Of a stretch of 64,000 nt of DNA, positions 54,231-61,684 are shown in pieces (position 1 is the stretch's first letter; every line of letters begins with the position of its first letter). Under the pieces are notes generated by a model, which was given only the letters and a program-made list of their open reading frames with translations, did no database searches and was not told where the DNA came from. The position numbers and the translations under genes were made by a program. The DNA comes from a virus, in IMG/VR virus record IMGVR_UViG_3300008954_000045, positions 1 to 64,000 of that record. One strand, given 5' to 3'.

Positions 54231-54670
54231 CATATAAAGGGAAATTTTCCCCAAAGAACCCGAATAAATATACAGGCAACCCCATAAACATCATTTATCG
54301 TTCTTTGTGGGAACGTCGATTTATGGTGTTTTGTGATACCAACCCATCTGTGTTGGAATGGTCATCAGAGGAAATGTTCATACCTTATATATCACCAATC
54401 GACAATAAAAAACATAGGTACTTCGTTGATTTCAAAATCAAAGCAAAGAACAAAAGAGGGTTCGTCGAAACTCGTTTAATTGAGATCAAACCGAAGAAAC
54501 AATGTAAACCCCCCACTAAACCGAAAAGAATGACAAAAAGATATATCACAGAAGTTAAAACGTGGGGGGTAAACTCAGCAAAGTGGGAAGCCGCAAAGGC
54601 ATATGCAGAGATTCGTGGCTGGCACTTTCAAATTATCACCGAAGATACTCTCTTCGCAGGGAAAAAATAA
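54227..54670 (+). CDS. gp4: gp4 head completion nuclease-like protein
   Basis: The 147-aa protein matches T4 gp4/gp50 (150 aa): YKGKFSPKNPNKYTGNPINI, YRSLWERRFMVFCDTNPSV, WSSEEMFIPYISP, then HRYFVDFKIK, LIEIKPKKQCKPP and VNSAKWEAAKAYAEIRGW. The D...EIKPKK arrangement is an endonuclease-like active site. gp4 is required to finish DNA-filled heads. It is the first gene on the plus strand, divergent from gp48. I use the ATG at 54227 because MSYKGK matches the T4 start; its SD is weak. Confidence 0.95.
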   Translation: MSYKGKFSPKNPNKYTGNPINIIYRSLWERRFMVFCDTNPSVLEWSSEEMFIPYISPIDNKKHRYFVDFKIKAKNKRGFVETRLIEIKPKKQCKPPTKPKRMTKRYITEVKTWGVNSAKWEAAKAYAEIRGWHFQIITEDTLFAGKK

Positions 54671-55299
54671 TGGCTAAAGATATACGACAGTATGATAGCA
54701 TATTTGATGCCTTTCAGAATATCAGAGAGGATCTCTCTATTGTTTCTGACAAAACCACAGACACATATAGTTGGTTTAGAAAAACTGTCAACAACGGACT
54801 AAAAGACTATGATATGAATGAAATTCGTCAGCAGATCCTAACAGATCGGGGTCGTATTTCTAAGAGGCTGTTCGTTGGTAAACTCTATTTTTTCTTCTAT
54901 AATGATCCAATATACAAGCACACCCTACCATACTACGATACCTTCCCACTCTTTCTCCTCCTTCGGAGAAGGGGGAAAACTATGTTTGGATTGAACCTCC
55001 ATTACCTTAGTCCATCCCGAAGGATTGTTGAGTTTGTAAAAATGCTTCGATATACCACTAACCAAAGACTAGATACAACGACACGAATAGATTTACCATA
55101 CGCAGAAATCAAAAAATCACAGAATTGGCGAATGCTTATGCCAACTCTTCGTCAATATCGAATAGATAGAGTGCAGGGAAACATTATCAACATTCCTGCG
55201 CAAGACTGGCCTATTGCAATCAATCTTCCGGTCGAACGATTCAAAAAATCATCAAAGAGTAATATTTGGCGACAAACTATCAGAAAAGGATCATTATAG
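54670..55299 (+). CDS. conserved hypothetical virion or assembly protein
   Basis: The 209-aa protein starts at an ATG that overlaps the gp4 stop (TAATG). It contains GKLYFFFYNDPIYKHTLPYY, DTFPLFLLLRRRGKTMFGLN, LHYLSPSRR and a basic C-terminus with WPIAINLPVERFKKSSKSNI. I recall proteins with the YDTFPL...GLNLHYL pattern from marine T4-like phages next to gp4, but know no defined function. The strong positive charge would suit DNA binding, for example at the packaged DNA end, where T4 gp2 acts; this is inference only. Confidence 0.75.
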   Translation: MAKDIRQYDSIFDAFQNIREDLSIVSDKTTDTYSWFRKTVNNGLKDYDMNEIRQQILTDRGRISKRLFVGKLYFFFYNDPIYKHTLPYYDTFPLFLLLRRRGKTMFGLNLHYLSPSRRIVEFVKMLRYTTNQRLDTTTRIDLPYAEIKKSQNWRMLMPTLRQYRIDRVQGNIINIPAQDWPIAINLPVERFKKSSKSNIWRQTIRKGSL

Positions 55300-55980
55300 A
55301 TGGCAGGACTACGACTAAGTAGCAGCATTACAGAAATTTGGGGAGAAAGGGTTCTTAGAAAGAACAGATACGGAGTGTCTTTTTCTGGACCGGGAGTCGA
55401 GGGTGCATTGAAGCAAATGGGCCGAAGTGGGGGGAGCCTTCGGCGAAGGATATTAGAATTACTAATGAGAAATTGTGAAATTGCTTCATTGGTTGGTTCT
55501 TCTATGTCTACTTCCCCAAATAGAATTCACGGACCTGTGAGAGAAATGCCTTATGAAAGACTTTACTCTGGAGATTTGTCTCTTACTTTCCGAGAAACAA
55601 ACACAACAAAGGTACGAAAATTCTTTAGTGCTTGGCAAGACACAATTTATGGCAGGACTAGTGGAAATTTTAATTATTATGAAAATTACATTGGATCTGT
55701 TGAAATTCACCAATACTCTGACGACGAGCAAACCAAAAGCATGTATGGTATCCGACTAAACGAAGTGTACCCCAAAAATATTCATGAAATGTCATTAGGA
55801 TATGAAGAAAACAACTCATATCAAAAACAAGTTGTTGACTTTTCTTTTAGGAGTTGGGATGAAATTCCACGTTCGGAATTAAACCCTACGCCTCCACCCT
55901 CAGATGCAGGAAAATTCAACTCTGAAACTGATCGCACATCATTTACATTCAACCCCGGACAAACAGATCTGTCTTTTTGA
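55300..55980 (+). CDS. tail-tube-fold protein, candidate gp54 tube initiator
   Basis: The 226-aa protein has the tail-tube family pattern: NRIHGPVREMPYERLYSGDL near 68-87, LTFRETNTTKVRKFFSAWQD near 88-107, YYENYIGSVEIHQYS near 123 and GIRLNEVYPKNIHEMSLGYE near 147, then YQKQVVDFSFRSWDE. The proline-rich tail (NPTPPPSD) is extra. In T4, gp54 and gp48 are the tube-like rings at the baseplate. Because gp48 is on the other strand nearby, this may be gp54 (320 aa in T4), though it is short. A minor tube component is the alternative. It starts directly after the preceding stop. Confidence 0.7.
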   Translation: MAGLRLSSSITEIWGERVLRKNRYGVSFSGPGVEGALKQMGRSGGSLRRRILELLMRNCEIASLVGSSMSTSPNRIHGPVREMPYERLYSGDLSLTFRETNTTKVRKFFSAWQDTIYGRTSGNFNYYENYIGSVEIHQYSDDEQTKSMYGIRLNEVYPKNIHEMSLGYEENNSYQKQVVDFSFRSWDEIPRSELNPTPPPSDAGKFNSETDRTSFTFNPGQTDLSF

Positions 55981-55999
55981 TTTGACATAGGAGATTATT

Positions 56000-56734
56000 A
56001 TGGCTTTACCAAAACTAACTGTTCCTTATTATAAAACAAAACTTCCATCAACAGGAGAAGAGATTAAGTACCGCCCTTTCTTGGTGAAAGAAGAGAAAAT
56101 TTTGATGCTTGCTATGGAGAGTGGTGATGATGACGAAATGTCAGAAGCACTCACACAAATCATCAAAAACTGCACCGACGAAAAGGTAGATCCTACTACC
56201 GCTCCTCTTTTTGATATCGAATATCTGTTTTTGCAGTTAAGAATAAAATCTGTAGAAGAAAAAACTGAGGTGATGCTTCGGTGTTCCAATAAAAATTGTA
56301 ATATGAACACCAAAGCAAAAATTGATTTGTCAAGCATCAAAGTTAAAAATCTAAGGAAAAAACAAGACTTCAACGTGCAGTTGACTGATTCTGTCGGAGT
56401 AAAATTATCCTATCCCACCTTAGATATTACCAAAACTGAGATGCCAGAAAAAAACAAGACAGGGTTTCTTTTTGATTTTGTTACAAAATGTATTGTGAAC
56501 ATATATGATGAGGATCAAATATATAAGGCTTCAGAAACTACCAGAGAAGATATGGTAGATTTCCTTGAGAGTCTCACGACAGAGCAATTTGAAAAAATCA
56601 CTGATTTTTTTGACAACATTCCGAAATTAGAACATAGTTTCAAGTTTAAATGTCCCCATTGCAAACAGGAACAAACGATAGTATTGTCGGGGCTAAAAGA
56701 TTTTTTCTCCTATGCCTCTCCCACAACACCGTAG
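56000..56734 (+). CDS. gp26: gp26-like baseplate hub / tail assembly protein
   Basis: The 244-aa protein belongs to the T4 gp26 type (T4_baseplate family): ALPKLTVPYYKTKLPSTGEE, IKYRPFLVKEEKILMLAMES, APLFDIEYLFLQLRIKSV and a mid CSNKNC plus C-terminal CPHCKQ that may bind zinc. T4 gp26 (208 aa) acts in hub assembly. The place just before the tape measure is where other long-tailed phages encode the tail assembly chaperone. Near its end (56701-56707) is an in-phase slippery heptamer TTTTTTC, after which the -1 frame remains open into the next small gene. AGGAG lies 8 bases before the ATG. Confidence 0.85.
   Translation: MALPKLTVPYYKTKLPSTGEEIKYRPFLVKEEKILMLAMESGDDDEMSEALTQIIKNCTDEKVDPTTAPLFDIEYLFLQLRIKSVEEKTEVMLRCSNKNCNMNTKAKIDLSSIKVKNLRKKQDFNVQLTDSVGVKLSYPTLDITKTEMPEKNKTGFLFDFVTKCIVNIYDEDQIYKASETTREDMVDFLESLTTEQFEKITDFFDNIPKLEHSFKFKCPHCKQEQTIVLSGLKDFFSYASPTTP
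56701..56707 (+). promoter_or_regulatory. candidate -1 ribosomal frameshift site in gp26
   Basis: T TTT TTC fits X XXY YYZ in the gp26 frame (GAT TTT TTC). A -1 slip would continue as CTC CTA TGC and read through 56901, giving a gp26 fusion of about 300 aa. The arrangement imitates the G/G-T tail chaperone pair found before tape measure genes. I did not find an obvious pseudoknot by eye. Confidence 0.5.
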
Positions 56735-56760
56735 AAAGTTTACTTAGGGTAAATTTTTCG

Positions 56761-56901
56761 ATGGTACAGCATCATAATTGGAACATAGAAGAAATAGAAA
56801 ATATGATGCCGTGGGAGAGGGAGTTTTATGTCATTTTGCTAAATAAACATATTCAAGAAGAAAACGAAAGAATCCAAAAACAGAACCAGCGAATGAGATA
56901 A
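56761..56901 (+). CDS. small ORF before tape measure, possible frameshift partner of gp26
   Basis: Read alone from the ATG at 56761 it gives 46 aa: MVQHHNWNIEEIENMMPWER, then EFYVILLNKHIQEENERIQK. AGGG lies 11 bases upstream. The frame is open far upstream, overlapping the gp26 end in the -1 frame from 56650. The motif MPWERE.Y followed by a charged helix is shared with the T domain of tail chaperones in other phages, as I recall. It is therefore either a free small chaperone or the C-terminal part of a gp26 fusion. The stop TAA is followed immediately by the tape measure ATG. Confidence 0.75.
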   Translation: MVQHHNWNIEEIENMMPWEREFYVILLNKHIQEENERIQKQNQRMR

Positions 56902-59760
56902 ATGGACAAAAACGAAAAACAACTAAAAGATATCACCAAAGTACTCAAGGATCAAAATAAAATCCTTGAGAAAAATGTTAGTGATCCTATAAAAGATCAA
57001 GAGGGTGTTATTAAAGACACCAAGACAATTGTAACTGAAACACACGACAACATCACTTCATCCATTCCTGAGAGGGAAAGTCTGGACATCAAAAGAGCGA
57101 ACAAGTTTAATGATCTTGCAGAAGATCTTCAACATAAATTCTCATCTTTTGATGCCGAACAGATTTCAAATCTTACTAACTTCGGTGCAGTAGTTGAGAA
57201 TGCTACAGCAAGAGTAGAAAAAATACAACAAGATTCTTTTGCTGGTATATCGGAATCTCTTACTGAATCTTTTGCCACCTCATTGAATTTTGTTGATAGG
57301 TTGTCATACAGAATACACGCACAAGCCGATCAAAATATTAGAAACATGAACGAAGCAGTTTCTTCCTTTGATATGATGCAATCTAATGCTGGTAAGTTTC
57401 TTGAAACACGAATGTTAGAACTCTCCAACCAATTGCTTACAGCAGATCATAAGCAAGCAGTACACATTAAAAACGAAATGCTTGCATTACGAAAACATTC
57501 AAAGAAATTACACGGACATGAACGAGACAGAATGGAAGCGATGCACGGTGCTATGGCAGATGGGATGGAAAATCTCACCGACAAGACCTCTATATTCAAA
57601 CAAGCATTGTTTGATTCTCTCCCAACAATGGACAGTCTTGCAGAGAGGATGCTTGGAGGAGGAATTTTTGGTAAGTTTGCAGGGAATGTAATTCGTTCGG
57701 TAAAGACAAAAAAACAACAAGAAGCAGCAACAAATATTGCTATGGAATCTGCAATGCAAAAAGATTTCATCGAGGATGGTTTATCTGAGGCGAAAGGTGC
57801 AGCAACAGATATTGCTATGGAATCTGCAATGCAAAAAGATTTCATCGAGGATGGTTTATCTGAGGCGAAAGGTGCTGATGTTATAATGGGCGGTACTGGG
57901 GAGTTGTCCGAAGAGCAAGAACAAGAAGTGGTAGATGAGCAGGTTGCTCTTCTCCGTGAACTTTCAAGACAAGGAAGTTCGTTATCCGAAGAATCAGACA
58001 AACAAACGCTATTATTAGAAGAAATAAATGATTCGGATTCAACCGATCAGACAGAACAAGAACTTTTAGATATAAACAAACAGGCTCTTCTAGTATCAAA
58101 AGAACAGTTGGCGGTTGAGCAAGAAGAAAAAATACAAAACAAACAGAACGGAATAGACAGGAAAGAGAGTCTAAGGGAACGTCTTCGACTATCAGCCAAA
58201 AGACATAAACAGTCTCTTAAGGCGAAAAGGCGAGCAGCAGGGAAAGACGGCGCGGCTGGCGCCAGTGGCGGAGGAGGAATGTTCTCCGGTCTTCTATCAA
58301 GCGGGCTTGGTAAAATGGTTATGTCGATGGGAGGATCTCTTGTTGGGATGCTTGGTGCCATTGTTCCTCTTATCATTCCTATTCTTGCCGGGGCTGCGAT
58401 GATTGCTGCTCTAGCAGCGGTAGTCTGGGCCATTGTTGATCTGGATTCCCTTAAAGACACACTTGGAATCACTGACGCACAAGATGAAGTTTATGAAGAA
58501 CAGACTGCTATATTTGAAGATATTTCTTCAACAGATGTGGCAGGAACAGATGGTTCGGGGGTAATGAAAACCAAAAGTGGAAAAACTTTATATCGAAACC
58601 AAACTACTGGAGGGATCGAAGCATATAGCGATGAAGAGTATGCTAAAATGGAAGAGAAGGCATATGAAACGGGCGATGATGCATTTTGGGAACTTGCTCC
58701 AATTAGAGACACAAAACAATCTGGAAAATCAGTAGAGTTTGAAGAGGGAGAAGATTTAGAAAATTTAAGATTGGGCAACCTATCTCTTGATGAAGCAACA
58801 GAAGCAATAAACCGTTCACAAATAAAAGATGGGAACAGGAAGGTGTATCTTGGATTATTATCTAAGGTCATTTCCTTAGACGACACATTTAGAGATCAAT
58901 ATGAAAACTATATCACCACTGGCGATCTTCCCGGTTCTGTAGTTGGGAAAGGCCCTGCATGGAGCAATTGGGGAGTAATGTGGTCTGCTAATTTTCAAGG
59001 TATTCAAGACGAAGTGGGTCATAGATTCAAAGGAGGAATGATAACAGAAGAGCAAAAAGATCTTTTATACGGTTTGTCTCCCTTCCTCGAAGAAGGATTT
59101 ACGCATTCTTTCGATGAACCTTGGATGTTATATGAAACATACGGAGAATTAAATTTACCGGATGTAACTTTAGAGTCGGAACCAGCAACTTTTGGCGAAG
59201 CACCTTACATAAACAGCGAAAACAAAGATATTCAGATTGCATATTCAAATGCACTAACAGAATATCACACTGGAGGTTTGGTAAGAGGAAATGCTCCAGA
59301 TATTCCAGCAATATTGGCTCCCGGTGAGTTTGTAGTAAGAGCAGAAGCAGTAAAGAGACTTGGTTTAAGAACCATTGAATCGATAAACAATCTTTCTTCG
59401 GTTCCTCTCCCATTAAGCAAACTCGCAAAATTTGAAAAGATGAAGAAAAAAGAGACTATCGGGTACAATATTAATTTTAATAAAGATATGTACGAGACGG
59501 CGACTCGTAAGACGGCGACTCGTATTGAAGAACTTCCCGGTATATCCGCGACGTTGTTGGGACTAGAAGAGCAAAACAAACAACTCAAAGAAACAATAGC
59601 ATATAATAAAGAATATAGTGAACCACAACCAAACATAAACCAAAACATAACAAGCGTGAGCAATAACAACACAACATCCGTAACTCCTCCAAATCCGCAC
59701 TACAACGAATCCGCACTTCAAAACTTACGCGGAAACAGAATGAGATCCATTACCATATAA
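56902..59760 (+). CDS. tail tape measure protein (gp29 role)
   Basis: The 952-aa protein has the tape measure layout: about 420 residues of charged helix and coiled coil (DKNEKQLKDITKVLKDQNKI at the start), a basic stretch RRAAGKDG, a hydrophobic membrane-like part at about 453-513 (MVMSMGGSLVGMLGAIVPLI and following), and a C-terminal YHTGGLVRGNAPDIPAILAP with GEFVVRAEAVKRLG, a motif frequent at tape measure ends. It occupies the position of T4 gp29 in function, though sequence likeness to gp29 is not obvious. Two tandem duplications lie in it (75 bp and 15 bp). A hairpin terminator follows directly. Confidence 0.85.
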   Translation: MDKNEKQLKDITKVLKDQNKILEKNVSDPIKDQEGVIKDTKTIVTETHDNITSSIPERESLDIKRANKFNDLAEDLQHKFSSFDAEQISNLTNFGAVVENATARVEKIQQDSFAGISESLTESFATSLNFVDRLSYRIHAQADQNIRNMNEAVSSFDMMQSNAGKFLETRMLELSNQLLTADHKQAVHIKNEMLALRKHSKKLHGHERDRMEAMHGAMADGMENLTDKTSIFKQALFDSLPTMDSLAERMLGGGIFGKFAGNVIRSVKTKKQQEAATNIAMESAMQKDFIEDGLSEAKGAATDIAMESAMQKDFIEDGLSEAKGADVIMGGTGELSEEQEQEVVDEQVALLRELSRQGSSLSEESDKQTLLLEEINDSDSTDQTEQELLDINKQALLVSKEQLAVEQEEKIQNKQNGIDRKESLRERLRLSAKRHKQSLKAKRRAAGKDGAAGASGGGGMFSGLLSSGLGKMVMSMGGSLVGMLGAIVPLIIPILAGAAMIAALAAVVWAIVDLDSLKDTLGITDAQDEVYEEQTAIFEDISSTDVAGTDGSGVMKTKSGKTLYRNQTTGGIEAYSDEEYAKMEEKAYETGDDAFWELAPIRDTKQSGKSVEFEEGEDLENLRLGNLSLDEATEAINRSQIKDGNRKVYLGLLSKVISLDDTFRDQYENYITTGDLPGSVVGKGPAWSNWGVMWSANFQGIQDEVGHRFKGGMITEEQKDLLYGLSPFLEEGFTHSFDEPWMLYETYGELNLPDVTLESEPATFGEAPYINSENKDIQIAYSNALTEYHTGGLVRGNAPDIPAILAPGEFVVRAEAVKRLGLRTIESINNLSSVPLPLSKLAKFEKMKKKETIGYNINFNKDMYETATRKTATRIEELPGISATLLGLEEQNKQLKETIAYNKEYSEPQPNINQNITSVSNNNTTSVTPPNPHYNESALQNLRGNRMRSITI
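57724..57873 (+). repeat. 75-bp tandem duplication in the tape measure
   Basis: Copies 57724-57798 and 57799-57873 differ by one base (aaat/agat, Asn to Asp) and encode the same 25-residue unit AATNIAMESAMQKDFIEDGL-SEAKG twice. The repeat is in frame and head to tail. Confidence 0.97.
59496..59525 (+). repeat. 15-bp tandem duplication in the tape measure
   Basis: GACGGCGACTCGTAA is followed directly by GACGGCGACTCGTAT; the product reads TATRKTATRI. It is GC-rich compared with its surroundings. Confidence 0.9.
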
Positions 59761-59790
59761 AAAGGGACCTGGATATCCAGGTCCCCTTTC
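59758..59790. terminator. two-way terminator between tape measure and gp32
   Basis: GGGACCTGGATATCCAGGTCCC is a perfect 22-base palindrome giving an 11-bp arm pair (effective stem 9, loop 4). On the minus strand it is followed by TTTTTA, on the plus strand by CTTTC. It ends the convergent tape measure and gp32 transcripts, and is stronger for gp32. Confidence 0.9.
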
Positions 59791-59812
59791 TCCATCAACC
59801 AAAAGGTAAAAA

Positions 59813-60706
59813 TTACCCTTCGTTAGCCAATCTCTCAAAATACGAGAGGGCATCGTCGGACTCACCACTATCCACCGAGGGAGTATCAACGGCCGAAGAC
59901 GATGAAGTATCTTCGGACTGGGCGGAGGCACTATAATCAAAATCTTCTGCACGACTAGCAGAAACACTACCACCACCAACAACCTGATCAAACCGGGTTT
60001 TCAGTTCGTCATACGACTTGAATTTAGATACATCCGTAAACTCTTTGAGAGGATATTGCTTCTTCCAAAGAGTCTCCAACTTTTCATCATCACCATCAAA
60101 AAGAGCCGATGGTGCTTCAAACTCACTCTTGTCGTAATTAATGAACCCTGCAACCTTGCGTACCTTCAATTTAAAGTTTGCACCTTGCCAAAAATCAAAC
60201 GGATTGACTGCATCTTCGTCTTGGAATTCTGGGTTCATTGCTTCATTAATCTTATCAAAAATCTTCTTCCCGAACTTATAGAGGAAGATTTTTCCTTCGT
60301 TTTGAGGATTTGCTGGATCACTCACAACAAGAATATTGGAAGTGTAAGACAACTTACGTTTACGATTTCGAGCAATGTCCTTGTCTGACTCGACACCACT
60401 ATTCCAGAGGGCACTATTCGCCTCACAGATAGGGCATTTGAGCCCAATTGTGGTGGGACAGTTGTCAATCAACCAACCACCCGGACCCTTAAATCCATGA
60501 GAGAAGGTACGGGCCCAAGGAACATCTTCTCCATCAACCGCAGGAAGAAAACGAATAACAGCATAACCATTACTCGATTTATCTAGTTCTGGACGCCAAA
60601 AACGATCGTCTTTATATGACTCCGAACCCTTCGAGAGTTTATTCATTTCTTCGGTGAGTTTATTAAAGCCGCCTCGTGAGTTCTTCTTAAAATCTGCAAA
60701 TCCCAT
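59813..60706 (-). CDS. gp32: gp32 single-strand DNA-binding protein
   Basis: At 297 aa it equals T4 gp32 (301 aa). The N-terminal basic part FKKNSRGGFNKLTEEMNKL mediates cooperative binding. The zinc ligands are His70, Cys83, Cys91 and Cys94 (TFSHGF, NCPTT, KCPIC), with spacing close to T4. The core aromatic/basic motifs FWRPELDKSSNGYAVIRFLP and KRKLSYTSNILVV follow. The C-terminus is Ser/Asp-rich and acidic (SEDTSSSSAVDTPSVDSGES), the site for gp59, UvsY and polymerase contact. It follows gp59 after a 70-base leader with a late-like CATAAATA and an inverted repeat; T4 gp32 is autoregulated on its mRNA leader. Confidence 0.96.
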   Translation of the reverse strand: MGFADFKKNSRGGFNKLTEEMNKLSKGSESYKDDRFWRPELDKSSNGYAVIRFLPAVDGEDVPWARTFSHGFKGPGGWLIDNCPTTIGLKCPICEANSALWNSGVESDKDIARNRKRKLSYTSNILVVSDPANPQNEGKIFLYKFGKKIFDKINEAMNPEFQDEDAVNPFDFWQGANFKLKVRKVAGFINYDKSEFEAPSALFDGDDEKLETLWKKQYPLKEFTDVSKFKSYDELKTRFDQVVGGGSVSASRAEDFDYSASAQSEDTSSSSAVDTPSVDSGESDDALSYFERLANEG

Positions 60707-60720
60707 AATACATCTCCTTT

Positions 60721-60776
60721 TGTTGTGTACGATATGTACGGTGTATTCGACTTATGCTTAGTATACGTTATTTATG
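60721..60776 (-). promoter_or_regulatory. gp32 leader: late-type -10 and inverted repeat
   Basis: On the minus strand CATAAATA (60769-60776) matches the T4 late box TATAAATA at 7 of 8. It is followed by an AT- and GTAC-rich leader with the inverted repeat GTACATATCGTAC (60728-60740) before AAAGGAG. This could be the promoter and a self-binding operator for gp32 in the T4 manner. Confidence 0.4.
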
Positions 60777-61373
60777 CTACGAGTCAAGGACTTTCCCCAA
60801 TAAAATCTCTCGATATTTATTGAGATTTACAATCGTCACAAAAGACTCATATTTTACACATCTCTTTTTAATTCCCCCCCAAAGATAATCATCTGGCATA
60901 TCCCGATCAAACTGATCAAAGAAGCCAAGTATTTTGTTGAGTATAATAAAAGTTTCGATACTAATATCTTCTCTGACTAACAGGCGCATCAAAAGTGGGT
61001 GACGACCATCTTCTACTTTGAACACATCTTCAAATGATGTCATTTCCTTTACAATAATATTAGAGTCTTCTGAAAATACCATTGATAGGGATTCGGTGCG
61101 TCTTTTCCATTGTGTGTATATCTGCTCGGCTGAATCATCAAACAATTCACCAACCCAGAAATTACCCCTCACCACAAAATTAGATACAAGAAAATCAAAA
61201 ACATCTTTACCGTGTTCCCGAGCCAATTTGTCGAAAAAATGTCTGTCTTTTCTATTTAAAAATGTTTTGGTGTTGGCTTTAGTTTTACCGTTGAATCGAA
61301 TGTAGTCATATGAATCTTTGGTGAAATGTAATTTCAAACTAAGATACACACAAAATACATCATAACCATTCAT
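60777..61373 (-). CDS. gp59: gp59 helicase loader
   Basis: The 198-aa protein matches T4 gp59 (217 aa): VYLSLKLHFTKDSYDYIRFN, NRKDRHFFDKLAREHGKDVF, DFLVSNFVVRGNFWVGEL, then HPLLMRLLVREDISIETFII and LNKILGFFDQFDRDM. It is all-helical and basic. gp59 binds forked DNA and gp32 and loads the gp41 helicase. I use the ATG (61371-61373) that overlaps the gp33 stop as TGATG rather than the GTG one codon upstream. The gp33-gp59-gp32 order is that of T4. Confidence 0.93.
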   Translation of the reverse strand: MNGYDVFCVYLSLKLHFTKDSYDYIRFNGKTKANTKTFLNRKDRHFFDKLAREHGKDVFDFLVSNFVVRGNFWVGELFDDSAEQIYTQWKRRTESLSMVFSEDSNIIVKEMTSFEDVFKVEDGRHPLLMRLLVREDISIETFIILNKILGFFDQFDRDMPDDYLWGGIKKRCVKYESFVTIVNLNKYREILLGKVLDS

Positions 61374-61591
61374 CACACAGGTAATCTTGCCCCTCTTGGG
61401 AGTAGATTGATGGATTCGCCCTCGGCTCGGATCTTCTCGATAATTGGTTTGGTAAGAAATTTCGCTGCTGCCTCTGGTTCAATGTTGTTTTGTTCTGCCA
61501 CTTCAAGAACAGCGTCCATATAGTGTCCACCATTCTCTTTCACATAATTCTCTATATCATTGATAAATTTGGTTGGATCTTGGAATATCAT
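61373..61591 (-). CDS. gp33: gp33 late-transcription co-activator, short form
   Basis: The 72-aa protein matches the C-terminal half of T4 gp33 (112 aa): YMDAVLEVAEQNNIEPEAAA, KFLTKPIIEKIRAEGESINL and LPRG correspond to the T4 stretch with YLEATTAFLEENSIPETQFA and IIEKIQSEAIDENLL. gp33 bridges RNA polymerase (beta flap) and the gp45 sliding clamp. This copy ends at ARLPV and lacks the T4 C-terminal clamp-binding tail (LDFLL), and it lacks the T4 N-terminal 40 residues. It is first in an operon with gp59 and gp32, with AAGGA before the ATG and a sigma70 promoter upstream. Confidence 0.85.
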   Translation of the reverse strand: MIFQDPTKFINDIENYVKENGGHYMDAVLEVAEQNNIEPEAAAKFLTKPIIEKIRAEGESINLLPRGARLPV

Positions 61592-61611
61592 AATGTCCTT
61601 TCTGTGTGGTT

Positions 61612-61640
61612 ATAATAACACAATAAACGAACCGGGTCAA
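61612..61640 (-). promoter_or_regulatory. sigma70-type early promoter for gp33-gp59-gp32
   Basis: The minus strand has TTGACC (61635-61640), a 17-base spacer and TATTAT (61612-61617), 20 bases before the gp33 ATG. This is a strong host-type promoter and would allow replication genes to be made early. Confidence 0.8.
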
Positions 61641-61646
61641 GAGGAT

Positions 61647-61654
61647 TATACATA
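61647..61654 (+). promoter_or_regulatory. late promoter -10 box TATACATA before the gene at 61685
   Basis: The plus strand reads ATTATACATAGATATATAG, 30 bases before the ATG with AAGGAGG between. It lies back-to-back with the early gp33 promoter, so this 93-base gap is an early/late divergent control region. Confidence 0.75.
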
Positions 61655-61684
61655 GATATATAGACCCTAACAAGGAGGCAGATT

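Noticed and set aside
57447-58001. 184-aa minus-strand open frame within the tape measure.
   Set aside because: It is a shadow frame whose repeat simply mirrors the tandem duplication.
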